From Progne subis subis (taxonomy: Eukaryota > Chordata > Aves > Passeriformes > Hirundinidae), in contig JAKJHU010000467.1 of NCBI GenBank assembly GCA_022316685.1, positions 1 to 64,000 on the forward strand: a DNA stretch of 64,000 nt, given 5' to 3'. Of the stretch, positions 33,449 to 43,079 are shown piece after piece (the stretch's first letter is position 1; every line of letters begins with the position of its first letter). The translations under genes were made by a program, and so were the position numbers. The notes beneath the pieces are model-generated. The model ran no database searches. It saw nothing but the letters and a program-made list of their open reading frames with translations, and had not been told where the DNA came from.

Positions 33449-33600
33449 GGGAAAGGGGCGGGGCCAAGAGGGAAGGGACGGCCCAGCCCTGAGGGAAAGG
33501 GGCGGGGCCAAGAGGGAAGGGACGGCCCAGCCCTGAGGGAAAGGGGCGGGGCCAAGAGGGAAGGGACGGCCCAGCCCTGAGAGAAAGGGGCGAGGTCGGA
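33348..33600 (+). repeat. 44-bp GC-rich tandem repeat within gag
   Basis: Five full units start at 33,348, 33,392, 33,436, 33,480 and 33,524, then a partial at 33,568. The unit contains GGCCCAGCCCTGAGGG and GGGGCGGGGCC. 44 is not divisible by three, so the array changes reading frame from unit to unit. The matrix and capsid parts lie in different frames on its two sides. The GGGGCGGGG boxes are Sp1-like. Confidence 0.95.
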
Positions 33601-33659
33601 GCCCGACCAAAAGGCTCCGGAGCCCGGAAGCAGCCAGTCAGTCGACTTCCGGCTCTGAA

Positions 33660-34259
33660 TTGGACTCTAGCTGGGACGGGGACAGCCAGTCCTCTGCTGC
33701 CGGCTCTGGCTCCGGCTCCGACAGAGAAGAAGTAACAGTATACAAAATCAGTACCAACAATGTTTCTACTCAGGTTGAGGGGAAGCCAGAAAAAGAACGA
33801 ACTCCTCTCACAGACTGGAGGAAAATAAAAATTGCCTGTGCCGACTGGGGTCCATCGGCCACACTGGCTTTCCCAGTCCGAGTGGGGGGGGCAGGCGGAA
33901 ACCAGAGAACGTACTCACCGGTAAATCCTAAGGATGTAAAAGCAATTGTTAAAGCAATCACTGACAGAGGGATCAATTCAGCAATGGTTTCTACTCTCAT
34001 TGATAGTGTTTTTGGAGGGGATGACATGCTCCCATTTGACATAAAGCAAACCTGCAGATTGATTTTTGATGGGGCAGGGATGATAGTTTTTAAACAAGAG
34101 TGGGAGGACAATTGTGCAAAGGAACTAGCTCTGGTCACCGGTGCAGATCATCCTCTACACGGCTCCAGCCTGCAGTGGCTCATGGGCACAGACCCAACCA
34201 TGATCACCCCCCAGGCACAAGCCGAGGGCCTACGGGCCCATGAGGTGATGCCAACCTAG
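33660..34259 (+). CDS. Retroviral gag capsid N-terminal region, partial ORF
   Basis: A 199-codon open frame from ATG 33,660 to the stop at 34,257. An acidic, Ser/Gly-rich lead is followed by a TLAFPVRV segment, then SPVNPKDVKAIVKAI and MLPFDIKQTCRLIF, the helical pattern of an orthoretroviral capsid N-terminal domain. It ends soon after a TPQAQAEGLRAHE segment. The capsid C-terminal domain with its major homology region and the zinc knuckles are missing. The ATG is simply the first in the frame; in an intact virus this would be internal to gag. Confidence 0.7.
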   Translation: MDSSWDGDSQSSAAGSGSGSDREEVTVYKISTNNVSTQVEGKPEKERTPLTDWRKIKIACADWGPSATLAFPVRVGGAGGNQRTYSPVNPKDVKAIVKAITDRGINSAMVSTLIDSVFGGDDMLPFDIKQTCRLIFDGAGMIVFKQEWEDNCAKELALVTGADHPLHGSSLQWLMGTDPTMITPQAQAEGLRAHEVMPT

Positions 34260-34421
34260 TCGAAAGACTGATAAGTGGGCAGTTCCGTTCCTATCAGGAA
34301 TGTGGGTCTGTCAATAAATCGGAATAACCCCCTGTGTGTACCTTAGCAAAATAAATAACCTTGCTGACTTTGTGTCCAAGTTCTGATTGTTCCTAGAGTC
34401 CTGTATCACCAAGAAGAAGAA

Positions 34422-35021
34422 ATGTATCGCTTTTTAGAAGAAACCATCCAGCTCCACAAAAGAGAAGTAGTAACAGGTATAACCATTGCAATGCTCCTTG
34501 GCCTAGGAGCTGCCAGTACAGCCACAGGTGTTTCAGCTCTCGTGACCCAACATCAAAGACTTTCTCAGCTGCAAATGACAATTGACGAAGACTTACTGAG
34601 AATTGAAAAATCCATCTCCTCTCTGGAAAGATCTATCTCCTCGCTTTCAGAAGTCGTCCTGCAGAACAGGCGAGGACTGGACCTCTTGCTCATGCAGCAA
34701 GGAGGCCTGTGTGCCGCCTTGAGAGAGGAATGCTGTTTTTATACAGACCATACTGGAGTCGTGCGAGACTCCATGGCTGAACTGAGAGAAAGACTAGCCC
34801 AGAGAAAGAGAGAGAGAGAGGCCCAACGAGGATGGTTCGAGTCATGGTTCAATCAGTCCCCATGGCTGGCCACCCTTGTTTCCACCCTAATAGGTCCTCT
34901 CACCATAATACTCTTGGTATTGATTTTTGGGCCTTGCATTTTAAACAAGTTAGTGTCTTTTGTTAGAAGCCGTTTAGAAAAAGTTAACGTCCTATTTGTC
35001 GAACGCCTGCAATTACCATGA
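34422..35021 (+). CDS. Retroviral env transmembrane subunit, 5'-truncated, open frame
   Basis: A 199-codon intact frame. Residues about 16-40 form a hydrophobic fusion-peptide-like stretch, and 41-80 a heptad-repeat coiled coil. QNRRGLDLLL (81-90) starts the immunosuppressive-type domain, followed by CX6CC (C97, C104, C105: CAALREECC). A membrane anchor spans about 148-173 and a short cytoplasmic tail ends at 199. Order and spacing are gammaretrovirus-type. The surface subunit and signal peptide are deleted, so as it stands no normal secretion signal is visible. The open frame despite the loss of its partner suggests recent insertion rather than selection. Confidence 0.85.
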   Translation: MYRFLEETIQLHKREVVTGITIAMLLGLGAASTATGVSALVTQHQRLSQLQMTIDEDLLRIEKSISSLERSISSLSEVVLQNRRGLDLLLMQQGGLCAALREECCFYTDHTGVVRDSMAELRERLAQRKREREAQRGWFESWFNQSPWLATLVSTLIGPLTIILLVLIFGPCILNKLVSFVRSRLEKVNVLFVERLQLP

Positions 35022-35089
35022 AGTGCGCTTGTTACTAACATTTTATATCACTTTTGTATCCTATTATACTAACTTTAACAGCTTTTGCA

Positions 35090-35190
35090 TTTTTATGACA
35101 TTTATATTTTTATAACATTTATACTTTTATATTTTTATAACATTTATACTTTTATACTTTTATAACATTGATACTTTTATACTTTTTACT
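35090..35190 (+). repeat. AT-rich tandem repeats before the 3' LTR
   Basis: Units of about 25-35 bases on TTTTATAACATTTATAC repeat four or so times between env and the polypurine tract. Confidence 0.85.
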
Positions 35191-35195
35191 TAGTC

Positions 35196-35212
35196 ATGGG
35201 AGGGGGGGGAAA
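35196..35212 (+). other. Polypurine tract
   Basis: GGGAGGGGGGGGAAA lies directly before the 3' LTR start TGTGGGAG, the expected position for plus-strand priming. Confidence 0.85.
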
Positions 35213-35505
35213 TGTGGGAGATTAGGGACAGGCGGTCGGAAGATATCGCGATGTACGGGCAGACAGAACCCCTCCCTCAATACTTAGTTGTTTAGTGTCC
35301 CTGATAAGGTAAGCAACACGTAACTTGTAACGTAAGCAGACAGATGTGATGTAGCAAACAGAGGTTTTATAACTCCATGTAACCAGTTAATAAACGCCAT
35401 TAGCTGTCCACCACACTGGTGTCTGTGAGCTGGTGGCCCGAGCAGCCTGGTTGTGGCTGCCGTGTCATTCCCGAACCAGGTCGCTACGCCTCAGCGGAGG
35501 CAGCA
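35213..35505 (+). repeat. 3' LTR
   Basis: 293 bases, the same length as the 5' LTR with four C/T or A/G differences, followed by the host duplication AGATCT. Confidence 0.97.
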
Positions 35506-35511
35506 AGATCT

Positions 35512-35860
35512 ATTCAGACTGCACTAGCAGGTGATGGGGATCAATATCAACTGGAGATTGCTGATATAAATCTGTAAACAAGAAACCTAAACAGGACAAA
35601 ACATATATTTCTTCATTGTTTTTAATATAGTATATTCACTTTGAATACACTTCTGAAAACTGCAGAAACTGCTAATTAACCACAAAAGAATTGAAGACTT
35701 CAGTTATTCCCAGGGGCTTGTCTTGTTTGCGTGTTTTGAACAAATGTTAATGAGCCTTTGTCCACAAATTTCTTGACTGAAGAGATCAAGAAGAGGCCTC
35801 TGGAAAAAGTAAAATTCATTACAAGCACCAGGTTGCTGATGACCTATCCTCGTCATGTCA
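35512..35860. repeat. Low-copy duplicon flanking the provirus, right part
   Basis: Direct-orientation counterpart of 52,246-52,595 (shared 'attcagactgcactag', 'gggatcaatatcaactgg', 'ggggcttgtcttgttt'). Together with 31,290-32,113 it shows the locus was duplicated before the provirus arrived. Confidence 0.85.
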
Positions 35861-37019
35861 GGAATGACCAGAAAAGGGCACAGCTTTCTGGCTGCCCCAG
35901 CTTTGGGATGGGCCCTGGGCCTGGAGCAGGAACAGCTCCTGAGGGCCACAAGGCCAGGGCTGTTGTGCTGGCCTGGGCAGATGGGATGGCAGCAGGGGCT
36001 GCAGAGCTCTCAGGATGTCCTGGAGAGGAGAGCAGGGCACACAGGGAGCCTCCTTTTCCCTTGGTCAGGCACCTTCCCCCATGGCTGGGGCTGAGCCCTC
36101 TCTGAGCTGCAGCTGCTGCTGTGCCCTTGCGAGGGGCTGAGGCCGTGGGGCCCCTGCCCAGAGCAGCCTGCCCTGAGCAGAGCTGTGGGGCCAGAGCCGG
36201 CTGGGCTGTGCTGGGGAGAGGCCCTTGGTGCTGCTGAGAGCTCAGGGCAGCTGGCAGAGCTTGGAGGGAGCTGGGCTGGGCTGAGAGAGCCTGGCACAGA
36301 AACCATCAGTGTTCATCTCAGCCTGTGTGAGCGTGCAGGGGCCAAGAAAAGCACCCCAGGGTCCACGAGTTCTCTGTGTGGGAGCTGAGCTTGTGACCCC
36401 TGGAGCCCTCCCAAGTGCTGGGGCTGCACCTCCAGCTCCAGAGGAGTTGGGACAGATGGGAGCAGAGACAAATCATTCCTGCTGGATTCTTCTTTATGTT
36501 TTCTTGTACAGGAGTCCTGGATCCATATGTAGAAAAGGTGTTTTGTGTCAAATAACACTGGTAGAGTGATAAGAATAATATTTTTTTGCTGAAAATAATA
36601 TTTCATGCATAGTATGCAATGAGAAAAAAACAAAACAAAAAAAAACCCAACAAACCCTACATGCCATCCAAAGAGCATTTGAGTTTTTCAGAGGATGAGA
36701 CTAGTTGATGCTCCAGTAGTCAAACCTAATCAGATACTTTCCTCAAGGCTACTTGAGGTGAGAGGTGACCACCAGAGGCCAAGGACACCAAGAGCTCTCT
36801 GTCCTGGCAGCTTTTATCTGGGAAAACCTTTGCATATAGGGAATTTTTCTAGGGGAGCATCAATTTTGGCCATGGGTGCCTGGATAGACAGATGATTCTT
36901 TTCCACAGGAAGGAAAGCACAGAGCCCCCACTTCTCCAGAGGCTGATGAGAGGCAGCCCTCTGTATTCTAAGATCAGCTGGACCTGTCAGGTGGCCCCTG
37001 GGAGGCCAAACTACACAGA
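35861..37019. other. Unassigned stretch
   Basis: GC-rich to about 36,480 and then AT-rich, with an A-rich run at 36,625-36,650. I recognise no gene or repeat family. Confidence 0.6.
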
Positions 37020-38460
37020 TCTGTTTTATCTCCCCTTGGTTCCATGAAGCCCTGTAGTGTCACAATGTTCTCCTTGCTTCTGAGGTGTCACAATGGCCTC
37101 TTGCTTCCATGAGGCCCTGCAGGGTCACAATGGCCCTTTGGTTCTGTGGGGCCCTGCAGTGTCACCATGGTCTCCATGATTCCATGGGGCCTTGAAATGT
37201 CATAATGATCTCCCTTCTTCTGAGGTGCCACATTGGCCCCTCACTTCTACCAGGCCTTGCAGTGTCAAAATGGTTTCCTTGGTTCTATGGAGCTGCACAA
37301 TGACACAAAGACACAATGGCCCCCTTGGTTCCATGAGGCTGCAGAGTGTCACTAAGTTCTCCATGATCCCGTGTAGTCCTGCAGTGTCACAGTGGTTCTA
37401 TTGAGCTCCTCGGGATCACAATGGCCCCTTGGCTGCATGAGGCCCAGCTGTGTCACACTGGCCCCTTGCTTCCATTGGGGTCCATAGCATCACAGTTGTC
37501 CCCTCTTGCTTCCATGAGGCCTTGCAGTGTCACAGGGGTCTTCTCCACAGTGTCACAATGGACCCTTGGTTCCATGGAGACTCACAATGTCAGAAGGGTC
37601 TCCTTAGTTCCAAAGGTTCTGCAGAGCCTCTTAGTTCAACGAGGCCTCAAAGTGTCATAATGGTCTCCAGGATTCCACAAGGCCCCACAATGTCACAATG
37701 GACATTTGGTACCATGGGGTCCCATGCTGTTCCATGAATCCTAAGTTCCATGGGGCCCTGCAGTGTCACAATGTTCTCATTGGTTCAATGGTGCAACACA
37801 GTGCCTTAATAGTTCCTTGGTTCCATTAAGCCCCACAGTGTCACTATGGTCCCCTTGGCTCATACACAAGGCTCTGAAGTGCCACAATGGCCCTTTGGTT
37901 TCACAGGGCCTCAAGGTGTACAAATGGCCTCCAGGGTTTCATGAGGCCCTGCTGTGTCACAACTGGACCTTGGGTTCCACGATGCCCCATGGTGTCACCA
38001 TGGTGTCCTTGGTTCCACGGTGTCAGAATGGACCCTACATCCCATGGACACCCACAGTGTTCACTGGAGCCCCCTTGATTCCATGAGGCCATGCCATGCT
38101 ATAATGGCCCCTTGGTTCCAGTGGGTCCCAAAGTGTCAGAAGAGTCTCCATTGTTCCTTGAGGCCCTGCAATGTCACTGTGGTCCCCTTGGCTCCACAGA
38201 GCCCCACAGTGTAACAATGGACTCCTGTTTCCATGAAGCCTTTCTGTTTCACACTGTACCTTTGGTTCCATGTAATTTCTCAGTGTCATAATGGCCCCTG
38301 GGCTCCATGAGGTTCCAGAGTGTCACAATGGTCTCCTTGGATCTGCAGCATCACAATGGACCATTGGTTCCATGTGGCTCTGCTATGTCAAAAAGGATTT
38401 TGGTTCCATGAAATTCCAAGGTGTCACAGTAGACTCCTGGATTCTGTGAGGCCCTGCTGT
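37020..38460. repeat. ~37-bp minisatellite, largest array
   Basis: Roughly 38-40 degenerate units in the 'CACAATGGCCCCTTGG ... TTCCATGAGG' orientation, reverse complement of the array at 30,680. It belongs to the right side of the inverted duplication; 38,090-38,460 matches 31,265 down to 30,690. Confidence 0.9.
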
Positions 38461-39660
38461 AACCAAATTTACAAAATATCAAAAGAAGGTTACTTAACAC
38501 TAATTTGCATTTAAGAGAGTATCACTTATTCAGGCTTAAGGTCTGAGGTGTGGTAACTCAAAACCTTACATGGACATGTGCTTCTAAAAGAGTGTTACTT
38601 CTATACAGACACTACATGTGTATTACAATTTAGCCATTACCATAAAACCCACCCCAAGTTCCCACACTCACTCCTTGTGCTTTTCTATCACTGCACTCTG
38701 GAGCCAGATTTCTTCTACTTGTCTTCCAACTGTCCTTGCAGGGAAAGCAGGCCCTCCATTCCTTGTTCCTGTGATAAAACTTCAAAATCATGGTAAAAGT
38801 TGAATTAACCCTCCTGGTACCAGCCCAGGCTTTGTGTGGCCAGGCAGAGGCAGGCAGGACGCAGAGCTGTCAGCAAAGGAAGGGGCCAGCGAGGTGGGGC
38901 AGCCAGGGGATGACAACAGCCTGCAGGGACAGAGGCGCAGGGCATGGACACCGTAGGACAGCCTGGGCTGGAGAGGGCACAGGGATGGGCAGCAGCTGAA
39001 AGGCCCTGACACAGCCAACTCCTGCAGCACTTGGGCCATGGCTGCTGGCCCTGGGCCTGAGCCTCGAGCAGGAGACAAGGGACCCTGGCAGGCCTGGGGC
39101 CTCATTGCCTCCTTGTCCCTGCTCAGCAGCCTGGCAGGGGCCGCCCCATGGTGCTGCCCTTGGCATTGCACATCCCCACATCCCAGTGTCCTGGGAAGAG
39201 CCCTGAGCACTGAGGGAGGGACAGGATCTGCCTTGGCAGGGGCCGGGGCTCAGCCTTGGCCCTTTGCATTCCTGAAACACATGCAGGTTTGCTGAGCATC
39301 AGAGACACCTTTGCCTTGTTTGTCCCCACCTGTCATCACTGGCTGCAGTGTTCTGCTCTAACTGGAACCTGGGGACACTTTCTCAGCCGGGTTGCTCAGT
39401 GGGACCTATGAAAACTTTAAGAAACTTCAGTGTCTCAATCTCACTTTGAATTCTTGACAAGTTTTTGAAGACACTCTTAGGGACTGAGTTGAATGTAAAC
39501 AACACCGAATCCACGGGAGGGGCATTAAAGTCTTTGTGCTATGTCTGTGCTGCTGTGCTGGGCGAGGTTCCTGGCACAGAGGCAGCTTGTGGCAACCAAG
39601 AAAAGTTTCAAGAAGACATTCCTCCTGAGGAGAAAGTCCCCTTCAGATGGGACAACTGTG
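37900..39660. repeat. Inverted duplication, right arm, partial copy A
   Basis: Reverse complement of about 31,270-29,520: minisatellite end, diverged AT-rich link (38,470-38,810) and the GC-rich module. The GC-rich part (38,840-39,300) is also nearly identical to 43,130-43,560, so the right side carries this 0.8-kb piece twice. Confidence 0.88.
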
Positions 39661-41019
39661 TTACTTGAAAAGTAGATGCAGAGTGAATGTTTTCAGTGGC
39701 ATAACAACCTTCTCTGTTCCATTTCTCATTGTTAACCCTCTCTTCTTTGTTTGCTTTGCTCTTAACAGTATAGATCATCAGTATAACAGAACATGAAATA
39801 CTAGCTTTTGCACTTATGCCTATTGATATATATACCTATGGAACTTATGCCTGTGGAATATTAACTTTTGAATAGAATATGTGTTTCACCAGCAAATAAA
39901 CACATTGCACTGAATGATAGAACTAATCTGTCTCTAGTTCCCACCGTTGCTTTAGTAAATTCTCTTGTTCCTTTTTCACTTTTTGGTCTTTTGTCTTCTG
40001 CAATTTCAGTTCTTCCGCTGGATGAAGCAACATCTCTGCTTGCTCTTTCTCTCCCTCTTGTCTTTTATCTTTTTAACACTCTACTTTGTGTAGTTTTAAA
40101 CTCATTGTCATAATGTTTCTTTTCTTTCAGTATGGTTGCCACCTTTTTTTTTTTTTTGTGTGTTAGTTGGTCACTCCAAGCTTTTCTTACATTCCTTTTG
40201 TGCAGCTCTGACTCCACCTCTCAAAGCTCTGACGCCACTTCTAGCTACACCATGCTGCCATGAACACTAGCATGTGCTCTCCAGGATCCCACAAACTGTG
40301 GCCATACCTTGGGATCAGTGTCTCATAAATTATTCAGACCTTAGGCTTTCAGTTCTGCCTACATTGCTTTCAAGCTCTCAGGTCCACCTGGCTGCAATTC
40401 ATCTGGATTTTTAGGCTCTCACATCTCCCTGTTTTGCTCTCAGACTCTCTTCACCTGCTCTGATCTTCATGCTCTTGACCCACCTGGCTCAGTTCAGCTG
40501 GGCTCCACCATCTCACTGGTCTATAGTCATCTGCCAGGATCACATCGGGGTCACCATTCATTGTTGGCTAGTCCTCACAGGGGGCACCAGTTGACAGTGG
40601 AGCCACGAATGACACAGGTGTCAGTCTCATATTATCTAAAAACTCTCATACATTTTTCTCTGTAGCCTACCTACAGGCAGCTCCACGCAGCTTCTGACTC
40701 CTCCTCTCTTCCCCCTGCAGGACTGGCTAACTCTTTCCTGACCCTTGCATGAGCACCAGACCCTCTCTGTCCCTCACACACCTGATTGACCCTTCTTCCT
40801 CCCAGCACAGCCTGCAGACTCCAACTGACTCTTGCCCAGCTCACCCAATGTGTTATAACACTCACTCCTATTGGACATAGCTGGGATCTATTAAGGGCAA
40901 GGCTGTTCCCACTCTTGGGAATTAGTACAGCTGCAATTTATCAGGGGCGAGATTGCCTTCAGCACTATCTCTATTCTCTTTACAATCTGTCCTCCCACAC
41001 CCAGGAGAATCTGTGTACA
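39661..41019. other. AT-rich insert within the right arm
   Basis: Sequence with no counterpart in the left arm, between partial copy A and the next minisatellite. There are no long frames and no family that I recognise; T-rich tracts occur at 40,145-40,160. Confidence 0.55.
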
Positions 41020-42140
41020 GTACAGAACCTCATGAACCAAGGGCCATTGTGGCACAGCAAGGCCTTGTGGAACCAAAGGGACCATGGTGACACTACGGAA
41101 CCTCATGGAACAACGGGTCCATGGTGACACAGCAGGGCTGCAGAACCAAGGAGTCCATTGTGACACTACAGAACCTCATGGAATCAAGGTGTCCATGTTA
41201 CACCACTGAACCTCATGGAACAAAGGGTCCATGGTGACACTGTGGAACCAAGGAGACTGTTGCTGGCAGTGCGAACCCTCATGGAATCAAAAGTCCATTG
41301 TGACATTGTGGAGCCTCATGGAAGCATGGAGACCATTAGGACACTTCAGGACCCACTGGAACCAAGTGGCAATTATGACAATGCAAGTCCTTGTATAACC
41401 AAGGGGTCATTGTAGCACAGCAGAGCCTCATGGAATCAAGGGGATCATAGTGACACTGTGGGGCTCCATGAGACCATGGGGACATTCTGACTCTGTGGAA
41501 CCAAGGGTGCCACTGTTACACAATGGCGCATCATGGAACCAATGAGACCATTGTGACATTGCACGGCCTCATGGCAGCAAGGGGCCATTGTGACACTCTG
41601 GGGCCTTGTAGAACAAAGGAGACCATTGTGACACTGTGCCACCATGGAACCAAGGAGACCATTGTGACACCAGAGGGCTCCATGGAACTAAGAACTCATG
41701 TAACAGTGAGAGCCCCAATGGAATCCAGGGGGCATTCCATACTTCAGGGCCTCAGGGATCCAAGGTGCCCCTGTGACACTTTAAGGTCCTGATGGAATCC
41801 TGGTGACTATTATGGTACTTTGAGACCTCATTGAATCAAGAGGGCTCTGCAGGATGTTGTGGAACCCAGGAGACCACTGTGACACTGCAGGGCCTCATGG
41901 GAGCAATGAGACCATTCTGGAACTCTGAGTCCCCATGGAACCAAGGGGCCACTGTGTCATCACAGGTCCTCATAAAACCAAGGCAACCATTGTGACACTG
42001 CCAGGCCTCATGGATTAAGGGGCCATTGTGACACTGTGGATCCAAGGAGATCACTGTGATATTTCTGGACCTCATGGAAACAAAGATCTGTTCTGATACT
42101 ATGGGGCTTCATGGAACCAATGGACAATTGTGATGCTGCA
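41020..42140. repeat. ~37-bp minisatellite, opposite orientation
   Basis: About 30 degenerate units in the 'CATGGAACCAAGG' orientation, i.e. inverted relative to the 37,020 array only 2.6 kb away. It has no counterpart at this place in the left arm. Confidence 0.9.
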
Positions 42141-42159
42141 GGGCCCCAACACAGAATAG

Positions 42160-42890
42160 GTCTGCTTGGCTTGGCCTCCTGGGGGCTGCCTGACTGGTCC
42201 AACTGACCTTGGCATGTTGAGGGCTGTCCTCATCTGTCTCTGAAGCCTTAGAGTTGTGTGCTTTCCTTCCTGTGAGAAAGAACTGTCCTTCTCCTCCACA
42301 TGCCCATGGCCAAAGTTTTGCTTCTACCTCCAAATTTGATTATATCCAAGGATTGTTCCCAATTTGAAACCTGCCAGGACAGACAGCTCGGGCTGGCCTT
42401 GGACTCTTGGGGGCCACCCCTCATCTGTCTTCAAAACACTGGGGGACCATGCTTCTCTTCCTTCTTTCTTCTGGAAAAAAACATCTTTCAAGTCCAGGCA
42501 TGTATGGCCAAAGCTGGGAATCTGCCTCAAAATTCCTTAATCCAAGGATATCTTCCAGAAAAAAGCTGACAGAATTGTCTAGGTTCTCTTGGCTTCCTGA
42601 GGGCCACCTCTCATCTGTCTATGAAACACTGGGTCTCTGCCCTTCCCTTCCTGTAGAGAAGAACTGTCATTCTGGTCCAGACACCCAGAGCTGAAATGGA
42701 ATTCCCCCTCCAGAATTCCCCATGTACCCAAGGGTTCCTTTCAGACAAAAGCTGTAAGGACGGACAGCTTGGGCCTTTCCTTGGCCTCTAGTGAGTGCCT
42801 CCAATCTGCCTTCAAACCCTGGGGTTCTGTGGCTTTCTTCCTATAGAAAAGTACCATCCTTCTTGTCCAGGTGTTCGTGGCCTAAAGCTC
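42160..42890. repeat. Degenerate ~190-bp tandem repeat, 4 units
   Basis: The landmark 'CTCATCTGTCT' recurs near 42,228, 42,420 and 42,609, with a weaker version near 42,798. Each is followed by 'aaacactgggg', 'CTTCCTTCC', 'agaaaagaactgtcc', 'ccagg...catggccaaag' and 'aggacagacagCTTGGGC'. Period is about 190 bases. No coding content. Confidence 0.85.
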
Positions 42891-43079
42891 TTTGCTCAGT
42901 GGAGGGAGACTCAGGACAGCAGTGGAGAACCCTGGGTGCGATTCAAGGGTGGTTTCAAAGATGGTGGATCCTTTTGAAATAGTAGAGAAAAATCAGGAAA
43001 GCAAAAATTAATGCAAAGGGAAACTGGGGATACCCAGGCTGGGAATGGATAGAAAGGAATTTCTCTCCCAGGGCTGAGC

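Larger units (their letters stand above)
32114..35505 (+). mobile_element. Young endogenous retrovirus, internally deleted, possible gag/env chimera
   Basis: A 3,392-bp provirus bounded by 293-bp LTRs and a perfect 6-bp host duplication AGATCT (32,108-32,113 and 35,506-35,511). Internal order: primer site, gag start (matrix-like), 44-bp tandem repeat, capsid N-terminal part, a gap, env transmembrane subunit, AT-rich repeats, polypurine tract. Nucleocapsid, protease, polymerase and surface env are absent, so it cannot replicate alone. The LTRs differ at only 4 sites, all transitions. The paralogous locus at 52,231-52,245 retains the unoccupied site. The gag resembles alpharetroviruses and the env tail gammaretroviruses, which suggests a recombinant lineage. 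Confidence 0.95.
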
